Assembly (NCBI GenBank): GCA_009885595.1
Contig: VFKJ01000896.1
Span: forward strand, 1-6,895
Length of the DNA: 6,895 nucleotides
From: Myxococcales bacterium
Lineage (GTDB): Bacteria > Myxococcota > Myxococcia > Myxococcales > Myxococcaceae
Direction: 5' to 3'
A program made the position numbers and the translations under genes. Below, one piece after another: positions 1-5,417 of the stretch (its first letter is position 1; every line of letters begins with the position of its first letter). The notes below the pieces were generated by a model, which had not been told where the DNA came from, did not search any database, and worked only from the letters and a program-made list of their open reading frames with translations.

Positions 1-316
1 TCGGGCCCGAGCGAATGTCGCCCGCCACGAAGTACCCACGCGCCGGCGCGGTGCCCGCGCGGATCGAGTGCGTCTTCGCCCCCGAGCCGTCGGTGTCGCG
101 CACGTAGAGGGTGAGCCCCTTCATGTCGAGATCGGTGCCCAGGGTGTTGAAGAGCTCGATCCACTCGCTGCCGGTGTCGGTGCTCTCGGGGTCGATCATC
201 ACCTCTGAGATCACCAAATCGCCCGCCACCCGGCCCTTGCAGGCATCGGGGGTGACCGGCGGAGGACAGCTCATCAGGGCCGCCGAGACGGCGATCACGA
301 TCCAGGTGCGGTTCAT
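1..316 (-). CDS. Lamin-tail-domain (LTD) lipoprotein, N-terminal part only
   Basis: The first 105 codons of a secreted lipoprotein; the C-terminus lies beyond position 1. The N-terminus is a short hydrophobic signal ending in a lipobox (Leu-Met-Ser-Cys, Cys17), so the mature protein should be membrane-anchored. From about residue 32 the sequence reads GDLVISEVMIDP, then SEWIELFN (residues 50-57), then a hydrophobic strand and GYFVAGD; this is the characteristic opening of an LTD immunoglobulin-like fold. Bacterial LTDs occur in secreted proteins and are often joined to nucleases or other surface hydrolases, but no second domain is visible here. Two ATGs are possible, 319 and 316. I chose 316 because the GAGGG at 327-323 sits 6 bases before it and only 3 before the other. 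The start overlaps the stop of the nuclease gene, implying translational coupling. Overall function is unknown. Confidence 0.85.
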   Translation of the reverse strand, partial: MNRTWIVIAVSAALMSCPPPVTPDACKGRVAGDLVISEVMIDPESTDTGSEWIELFNTLGTDLDMKGLTLYVRDTDGSGAKTHSIRAGTAPARGYFVAGDIRSGP

Positions 317-327
317 CATTCTCCCTC
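314..327 (-). promoter_or_regulatory. Ribosome binding site and overlapping stop/start junction
   Basis: On the minus strand, GAGGGAG (327-321) precedes two consecutive ATG codons at 319-317 and 316-314. The TGA stop of the nuclease gene is 318-316 and lies between and within them. Either start therefore overlaps the upstream stop (ATGA or TGATG), a typical arrangement for translational coupling. Spacing favours the second ATG. Confidence 0.6.
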
Positions 328-1425
328 GTCCTTGTCGCTCCCGGCCTTGGAGTCCGTCGACAACATCTGCTCGAGCTCCTCGCTGGGGGCGAGGACCTGA
401 CCTGGCAATGTTACCTGCATCTGCAGCGCGTCGAGACCGCGCGAGTTGCGGTACTTCTGTACGACTCCGCGCACCTGCACGTACTCGCCGCGCTTGAACT
501 GCAGGCCGGTGTTCAAGAGCACGTCGCGATCCCAGAACACGATGTCGAAGTTCTGGGTGCGCGTGCGCGCCAGCTTCACCACCGCGGGGCCGTTCTCGCG
601 CTGAACGACTTCCTGCACCGCGCCCAGCACGGTGACTTCCTGGCCGAGGCGCTGCTCGAGCTTGAGCATGGCGTCCCAGCGGGTGAGCGCGATGTGCGTC
701 TCCGGGTGCGCGGTCTGCTCGCGCTCGAACCGCGTGATGCCGGCCTCGCGCTCGCCCCACCAGCGCAGGCGCTCATCGTAGTCGTCGTAGTGCATCGCGC
801 CCGGCTTCCAGATGCCGCGCTCGTTCTCCCGCGCTTCCTTCTGCGCCTCGACGAAGTCGCGGTGGAAGCGGCGGCTGCGGCCGTACTTCACGAAGTAGGG
901 GCTGTGCCCCGCGCGCACGCACTCGACGTTGTAGTTGACCCACTGGCCGTTCTTCTTCGCGAAGATGTACGCGAGGTAGCGGCCGTAGAAGTCGCGGATT
1001 TCGCCAGGGTGATCGCGCTCGATGCGCACCGCGGTGACGCCCTCGAAGAAGTCCTGCGCGTAGTGCTTGGCGTCTTCACCTGCGGGGGTGGCCATCTTCA
1101 CCGGCCTGGCCGAGGTGCCGCGCATCTTCTTCTTGTAGTCGTCCCAGCCGGCGGCGAACGCCTCGCGCTCGTGGTCCTTCTTGAAGGTCTCCTCGGTGTC
1201 GATGGCCAGCAGGCGCAGCGAGGCCTGCAGCCCCTTGACCCGCACGGTGTCGCCGTCGATCACCGCCGAGGGGCCGTCGAAGGGGAACTCACCCAGCTCG
1301 AGGCTGACGACCTCGAGCTTCTTGAGCAGCGCAGAGGTCTCGTCCCGCGTGAAGCGCTTGGACGCTTCCGTGGTGCCGCACGCGGACAACGCAATCGAGA
1401 TCGAGAGAGTGAGGAGTGCACGCAT
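316..1425 (-). CDS. Staphylococcal-nuclease-like lipoprotein with C-terminal OB-fold
   Basis: A 369-residue predicted Ca2+-dependent nuclease of the thermonuclease (SNase) family. Residues 1-16 are a lipoprotein signal with lipobox LSAC (Cys16). The SNase core starts at VIDGDTV (55-61), followed by LRLLAIDTEET (70-80) and DFYGRYLAYIF (145-155). Asp59, Arg71, Asp76, Thr77, Glu79 and Arg149 match S. aureus nuclease Asp21, Arg35, Asp40, Thr41, Glu43 and Arg87, so the catalytic set is complete. The stretch from Glu79 to Arg149 is about 26 residues longer than in the S. aureus enzyme. A second module (about 261-343, starting GQEVTVLGAV and containing YVQVRGVVQKY) looks like a nucleic-acid-binding OB-fold. 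The tail is acidic. The ATG at 1425 is two bases after the barrel gene stop; an in-frame extension to 1740 would overlap that gene and bury the signal peptide, so I rejected it. Confidence 0.9.
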   Translation of the reverse strand: MRALLTLSISIALSACGTTEASKRFTRDETSALLKKLEVVSLELGEFPFDGPSAVIDGDTVRVKGLQASLRLLAIDTEETFKKDHEREAFAAGWDDYKKKMRGTSARPVKMATPAGEDAKHYAQDFFEGVTAVRIERDHPGEIRDFYGRYLAYIFAKKNGQWVNYNVECVRAGHSPYFVKYGRSRRFHRDFVEAQKEARENERGIWKPGAMHYDDYDERLRWWGEREAGITRFEREQTAHPETHIALTRWDAMLKLEQRLGQEVTVLGAVQEVVQRENGPAVVKLARTRTQNFDIVFWDRDVLLNTGLQFKRGEYVQVRGVVQKYRNSRGLDALQMQVTLPGQVLAPSEELEQMLSTDSKAGSDKDEGE

Positions 1426-1427
1426 GG

Positions 1428-3596
1428 CTAGAAGGCCACCTTCAGGTCGAGCTGAAACCGGTTCTCTGGGTTGGGGGCGCGGTTGGGAGTGGAGGCCCGC
1501 TGGTCGAGCCAGACCAAGAGGTCGTACCGCAGTGCGAGCTGCGTTCCCTTGGTGATGAACCACGTGCCCTCGACGTAGGTCCAAACGTACTCTTCGAGGT
1601 AGGCGGGGTCGGCGAGGTCCTGGTTCACGTATCGGCCCACCGCGCGGAACTGCAGGAAGTCGACGGGCCGGGTCTTGACCTCCGCCCTGATCGTCAGATC
1701 GTTGCGGAACTTGTCCTTGTACTTGAAGTCGTCCTTCCACGTGTAGGTGGCCTGCAGGGTGCCCTGAATGACCTTGCGCAGCGGGCGGGTGTCGATGCGC
1801 AGCCCGATCTTGTAGCTATCGCCTCCGCAACTGACGGTCCCTTCCTCGGTGAGGATGATGGTGCCGCTCGAGCAGGTGCCGTGCTCGGAGTAAGGGAGGT
1901 TGCGGTTGCGCATGTCGACCCAGATCGCGGGCTGGAAGAACTTCCACCCGTTGAAGTCGACGCGCCCGATCACGTTGAGGTTGGGCACGCCTGCCTGCGG
2001 CAAGGAGCTGTCGACAAAGGGGTTCACCCAGAAGTTCGCGGTGAGCCGCGACTCCCAGTCCTTCGACCACTTCGCCACCCAGCGAAGGCGCGCGCCGGTT
2101 TCGTTGCGTGCACGCTGGCCATCGGTCACGTCAGGTCCGGCGACGGGCCGCGAGCACACGGTGCCGAAGCCCGTGTCGTAGAAGCGCAGCGAGAGTTCGA
2201 GCTCGTGGCCTTTCGGGCTGAAGGTGGTGCGCTGCTCCGCGCCGTAACCACCGCGCCCATCGGTCCCGATGCGCCTGTCGAAGTTGTGCGTCGCCTCGAG
2301 AAAGAAATTGAACGCTTTGAAGCTGGTTTGCGCGTCGACTCCGATCGCTCCAAACGCGCCGCCGCTGGGGTACCGGCTCTGTTCCTGGAAGTCGAGTTCG
2401 AGCGGCGCCTGGCGGAAGAAGGGCAACGCCGCATAGCCCGTGACGCCGAGGCTCACCCGGTAGCTGGGCTTGACGGTGACGTGCGCGCCGCCGGTCAGTT
2501 CGTCGAAGGCCTGGCGGAGCGTGCTGAAGACGAGCCGCGAGCTGCCGTCGGGCAGATACACGTTGGGCGAATCGCACAGCGGGTCATTGTCGTCGTTCGG
2601 GTCCGCGCAGAAGCGCCGGTCGTAGAGGTCGTACTGGTAGATCGGGCGCTGCTGGTACGAGCCGAAGCCGTACAGCGACATGGTCGCTTCGTCGCCGAGC
2701 TTCAGGTCTTCGATCGAGCCCGCCACACCGCGGAAGGTCTCGCGCCAGCTGTAGTCGGGCGTGATGTAGAGATTCCTGGCGCCCTCGGAGGTGTCACAGC
2801 CCGAGGTGGGGTCGAGCAGCAGGTTCGCGCCTGAGATCTTGCAGGTCTGGGAGAGGTCCGGAGGTCGGCGGTAGTCCTCGACGAGGTAAATGCCACGCGG
2901 CGTCTGCCGGCGCGTGTTGTCCAGGGTCAGCCGCTCCGCGAAGCCGATCATGAACGTGCCCACCACCAGCCGCGCGTTGCCTGGCTTCCATTGCGCGTAG
3001 ATGCGCGGGAGGTGCGGCGTGTAGAAGAAGCCCTTGCTGGTCAGCTCGTCGGTAAGCGGATCGTAGGTGGGCGGCGCCGCGCGCCGCCGCGTGGTGATCG
3101 CCATGAAACCCACGGAGAGGTTCAAGGGGCCCTTGAGCTTGCCCTTCAGGAAAGCCGGGGGCGGGACGTTGTCGGTCGTCGTGAATCGAGTCGCCGCCTG
3201 CAACTTGCCGCTCACCGGGAGGGCGGTCTTCAGGGCGTCCATGCGAAGAAACGGGGAGATCTGAATCAGCTGCTCCGCGGTCAATGCCCCAGCGCCCACC
3301 AGCTCAACAGGGTCTTCGATCTGCCCCTTCGACTTGCGGTACTCGAGGATTGCGTCGACGTCGGGGTAGGTGAGGCCGGGGAGATCGTAGAGCTGCTCGC
3401 GGCTGCCTGAGTTGAGGTCGACACCCTCGTTCAGCAGCTCCACCAGGGTCTGCGAGCTGTCTTCGGAGATGTCGCCGGCTTGCTCGAGCTCGAAGATGTC
3501 GTCTTCGTTGTCGATGTTGATCGCGTTCTCGTAGATCGCCGCGAACGCCGGCGCGGAGGCGAGACTCACGATGAGAGCGGAGGCGGTGAATCGCAT
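1428..3596 (-). CDS. Outer-membrane beta-barrel protein with N-terminal ComEA-like helix-hairpin-helix domain
   Basis: 722 residues. A signal peptide (1-19, cleavage after Ala-Phe-Ala) leads into an acidic stretch and then a tandem helix-hairpin-helix unit (about 61-117: LNSGSREQLYDLPG, an AILEYRKSKG helix, and GALTAEQLIQISPFL), laid out as in ComEA and related DNA-uptake proteins. The rest (about 155-722) is a succession of amphipathic strands with aromatic residues, ending in FQLDLKVAF. Its hydrophobic residues at alternate positions and terminal Phe form a classic BAM beta-signal. Cysteines come in close pairs (252/267, 330/341, 575/590) plus Cys481, probably in surface loops. Related HhH-plus-barrel proteins exist in other phyla, to my recollection mostly uncharacterised. 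A nucleic-acid channel or receptor is an inference. The hairpins read PGLT and GALT instead of the usual G-x-G. ATG at 3596 gives a full signal peptide, although no close Shine-Dalgarno is present. Confidence 0.85.
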   Translation of the reverse strand: MRFTASALIVSLASAPAFAAIYENAINIDNEDDIFELEQAGDISEDSSQTLVELLNEGVDLNSGSREQLYDLPGLTYPDVDAILEYRKSKGQIEDPVELVGAGALTAEQLIQISPFLRMDALKTALPVSGKLQAATRFTTTDNVPPPAFLKGKLKGPLNLSVGFMAITTRRRAAPPTYDPLTDELTSKGFFYTPHLPRIYAQWKPGNARLVVGTFMIGFAERLTLDNTRRQTPRGIYLVEDYRRPPDLSQTCKISGANLLLDPTSGCDTSEGARNLYITPDYSWRETFRGVAGSIEDLKLGDEATMSLYGFGSYQQRPIYQYDLYDRRFCADPNDDNDPLCDSPNVYLPDGSSRLVFSTLRQAFDELTGGAHVTVKPSYRVSLGVTGYAALPFFRQAPLELDFQEQSRYPSGGAFGAIGVDAQTSFKAFNFFLEATHNFDRRIGTDGRGGYGAEQRTTFSPKGHELELSLRFYDTGFGTVCSRPVAGPDVTDGQRARNETGARLRWVAKWSKDWESRLTANFWVNPFVDSSLPQAGVPNLNVIGRVDFNGWKFFQPAIWVDMRNRNLPYSEHGTCSSGTIILTEEGTVSCGGDSYKIGLRIDTRPLRKVIQGTLQATYTWKDDFKYKDKFRNDLTIRAEVKTRPVDFLQFRAVGRYVNQDLADPAYLEEYVWTYVEGTWFITKGTQLALRYDLLVWLDQRASTPNRAPNPENRFQLDLKVAF

Positions 3597-3610
3597 CGGG
3601 CGGGGCCCGA
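3596..3610 (-). other. Short hairpin abutting the barrel gene start codon
   Basis: A 5-base inverted repeat (TCGGG / CCCGA, 5-base loop) whose last base is the A of the ATG. In the transcript it could fold over the initiation site. It is short and in GC-rich DNA, so chance is plausible. Confidence 0.25.
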
Positions 3611-3638
3611 ACGCTACACCCCTCCCGCGCCCGTAAGC

Positions 3639-4094
3639 TCATGGAATCGAAGGCGGTTCTCCCAGAATCACCCGCGCCCGGCCTTCCATGGGGAGCTCGA
3701 CCTCGGACACCTTCAGGTCCTGCGCCGCGGCCAGCTGGGCGAGGTGGCGCATCCACGGCTTGTAGGGCATCGAGTTGTCCGAGCAGCAGGGCACGATCGC
3801 GAACGGCACCTGGTGCTTCGCGGCGTAATCGATGATCACCCGGGTGGCGCCGTCGGGGTGCATGCCCACCACCAGCTCGCACTGACAGGGCTCGTCGAGG
3901 GTGAACTCGCGCTCGGCGAAGGTGACCGGCAGGTGCTTGTGGCGGCGATCGAAGGTGATCACCTCGCAGCCGCGGCGGCTGAGCGCCTCGTTCAGCTTTC
4001 CCTGGCCGCCGGCCACGTCGAACACACGCCTGGCGGCGGGGAAGCGGGCCCGCAGCAACTCGGCGAAGAGATCAAAGCGGCGTTTGTCGGCCAT
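3639..4094 (-). CDS. Small SAM-dependent methyltransferase-like protein
   Basis: 151 residues, no signal peptide, presumably cytoplasmic. VFDVAGGQGKL (24-34) is a good class I methyltransferase motif I (SAM-binding glycine loop), and Asp49 after the next strand (EVITFD) is at the usual ribose-binding acidic position. VVGMHPDGAT (75-84) and VPFAIVPCC (96-104) resemble the conserved His and Pro-Cys-Cys segments of the Methyltransf_32 group (eukaryotic TRM44- and METTL25-like proteins), a link I hold loosely. The protein is short and has no obvious substrate domain, so the substrate is unknown and catalytic activity is not certain. ATG at 4094 is the only usable start: an in-frame TGA lies at 4115-4113, inside the upstream repeat. 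No strong Shine-Dalgarno is visible. The barrel gene starts 42 bases after its stop. Confidence 0.75.
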   Translation of the reverse strand: MADKRRFDLFAELLRARFPAARRVFDVAGGQGKLNEALSRRGCEVITFDRRHKHLPVTFAEREFTLDEPCQCELVVGMHPDGATRVIIDYAAKHQVPFAIVPCCSDNSMPYKPWMRHLAQLAAAQDLKVSEVELPMEGRARVILGEPPSIP

Positions 4095-4109
4095 CTTCGG
4101 CTCGAATAC

Positions 4110-4198
4110 CGTTCACCCCGAGCGGAGTCGAGGGGCGAGCTCGCACCGAAGCCGCTCAGCCTTGCAGTGTCGGCCCTCGACTTCGCTCGGGCTGAGCG
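4110..4198. repeat. REP-like inverted repeat pair (REPIN-type) in the intergenic gap
   Basis: Two 25-base arms, 4110-4134 and 4174-4198, are reverse complements at 22 of 25 positions and are separated by 39 bases. Each contains a core of the type CCCGAGCG[G/A]AGTCGAGGG, which resembles the dispersed GAGCGGAGTCGA / TCGACTTCGCTC elements seen between genes in many bacteria. A further exact 9-base inverted match (4152-4160 with 4191-4199) lies inside. The unit fills most of the 120-base gap between the TonB-like and methyltransferase genes. In RNA it could form a long stem and affect readthrough or mRNA decay, but there is no U-tract for an intrinsic terminator. Confidence 0.7.
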
Positions 4199-4214
4199 GA
4201 CCGGCCAGGCCGAA

Positions 4215-5348
4215 CTACTCGACGGAGACGAGGCGCACCTTCTTGTAGATGCGGCGGTCCAGAGGCAAGCGCATGTCGATGAAACCCAGCGCTTCGTCGA
4301 ACTCGAAGGTGAAGGTGGGCACCGGCGGCGAGATGGAGATGATCAGCTCGAAGCTCCAGATGGACGACAGGGTGCCGCGGCCTTCGAGCGCTTCGGGCGG
4401 GGGAGGGGGCAGCTTCTCGGCGGCGGTGCGCACGTCGGCCAGCGCTTCCTTGTCGACCTTTTGATCGTTCGAGGGCTGCACCAGCTCGACCTTCAGCAGC
4501 TTGCCGCTCTGGTCCTGCACCACCCGAATCACCGCGCGCCGGGTGGCCTTGTAGGCCTCGCGCATCTGCTTCTGCAGCTCCCTGCGCTGCTCGAGATCGG
4601 GGCCCGCGGGCAGCCCGCCCACGCGATCGTTCACCGCGCCGCGCCGGTTGGTGGTGTTGACGTCGCCCAGCGGGTTGCCGCTCCTGCCGTAGGTGGCGGC
4701 GCGATCGGCCCAGATCTCGTTGTAGAGCTTCACGTTCTGGCCGGTCTGTTCCACCAGGCCCTTGAGCCCGTTCTTCGCCACCCGCTCCGCGTCCCAGTTC
4801 TTGAGCAGCGCCTTGCCGAGCTGCGAGTAATACGGGTGCACCAGGCCGCGGTCGACGCGGCCCTTGCCCAGCGTCTCCTTGGCGAGCGTGCCGACCAGGT
4901 CCTTCGGCGGCGCGAGCGCGCGCAGCCCCTGGGTGGGCGCGTCGTCTTCGGCGACGATCGTCCCCGCGTCGAGCGCGACGGCGAAGCTGCCGCCAGGCAC
5001 CAGCGACACCCGCGCCAATGGCACGTCTTCCACGGGGCGATCGGGCGGTGGCGTCGGGGCGGGCTCAGGCGGTGAACTCTCCGGCAGCGGCGTCGCGCGG
5101 GGCGTCGGCTTCACCTGCGGGGCGGGCTTCACCTGCGGCGGGGCCTTTACCGGGGGCGTGGGCTCGGGCTCCGGTTCAGGTGGCCGCTCGGGCGGGGGCT
5201 TCCTCGGCTCGAGGAAGACGAACTCAGCGCTCACCTCGTGGGGCGGCTCGGACACCCTGTGCAACCCCATCCACCCGACGAGGAGGCAATGCAGCACCAC
5301 GCTCGCAGAGAGCGCCGCCAGCCCCCACTTGTTCTCCTTCGGCCCCAC
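4215..5348 (-). CDS. TonB-family energy transducer with unusual insertion
   Basis: 377 residues. A short cytoplasmic N-terminus, one transmembrane segment (about 8-29), a Pro/Glu/Lys-rich periplasm-spanning region (about 48-107) and a C-terminal TonB-like domain (about 269-340: AVIRVVQDQSGKLLKVELV, DKEALADVRTA, a Pro run, WSFELIISI). Ser16 and His20 in the membrane helix match the Ser/His spacing that TonB and TolA need to couple to ExbB-ExbD or TolQ-TolR. About 80 residues (187-268) separate a TonB/TolA-like helix (HPYYSQLGKALLKNW, 171-185) from the C-terminal strands, and roughly 35 residues follow the domain; both are atypical. The start is GTG at 5348, forced by an in-frame TGA at 5366-5364. 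A GAGG lies 13 bases upstream. No exbB or exbD genes and no TonB-dependent receptor plug are visible in the window. Confidence 0.85.
   Translation of the reverse strand: MGPKENKWGLAALSASVVLHCLLVGWMGLHRVSEPPHEVSAEFVFLEPRKPPPERPPEPEPEPTPPVKAPPQVKPAPQVKPTPRATPLPESSPPEPAPTPPPDRPVEDVPLARVSLVPGGSFAVALDAGTIVAEDDAPTQGLRALAPPKDLVGTLAKETLGKGRVDRGLVHPYYSQLGKALLKNWDAERVAKNGLKGLVEQTGQNVKLYNEIWADRAATYGRSGNPLGDVNTTNRRGAVNDRVGGLPAGPDLEQRRELQKQMREAYKATRRAVIRVVQDQSGKLLKVELVQPSNDQKVDKEALADVRTAAEKLPPPPPEALEGRGTLSSIWSFELIISISPPVPTFTFEFDEALGFIDMRLPLDRRIYKKVRLVSVE
5107..5138 (-). repeat. 18-base tandem repeat encoding Pro-Gln-Val-Lys-Pro units
   Basis: The 14-base string GGCTTCACCTGCGG occurs at 5107-5120 and 5125-5138, an 18-base period. 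It encodes two successive PQVKP units in the proline-rich linker of the TonB-like protein. This is likely local duplication in a spacer whose length can vary. Confidence 0.7.
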
Positions 5349-5417
5349 GGTCTCGAATGTGCCTCAGCTGGTGAACGCGCTCAGGGGTAACAGAGGAACG
5401 GTCTCGTCGCAGTGCGT

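Noticed and set aside
1..10. Perfect 10-base palindrome TCGGGCCCGA at the window edge
   Set aside because: It lies inside the lamin-tail coding sequence and is expected by chance in GC-rich DNA.
1426..1740. N-terminal extension of the nuclease reading frame to an upstream ATG
   Set aside because: It would overlap about 310 bases of the barrel gene, add Arg/Pro-rich sequence without a domain and bury a clear lipoprotein signal.
1416..2834. Plus-strand open frame of 472 codons opposite the barrel gene
   Set aside because: It is antisense to a gene with a signal peptide, HhH domain and beta-signal. Its translation is Val/Ala/Arg/Glu-rich with no recognisable domain, as expected from GC-rich third-position bias.
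3480..5075. Plus-strand open frame of 531 codons across the methyltransferase and TonB-like genes
   Set aside because: It runs antisense through two recognisable genes and an intergenic repeat and contains no domain. It is open because of base composition.
5347..5406. 9-base direct repeat ACGGTCTCG at both ends of the protease/TonB gap (5347-5355, 5398-5406)
   Set aside because: It is short, with no mobile element, terminal inverted repeats or regulator nearby. Chance is sufficient without conservation data.
5349..5417. Possible terminator or promoter between the protease and TonB-like genes
   Set aside because: I found no stem followed by a T-run on the minus strand and no convincing -35/-10 pair.
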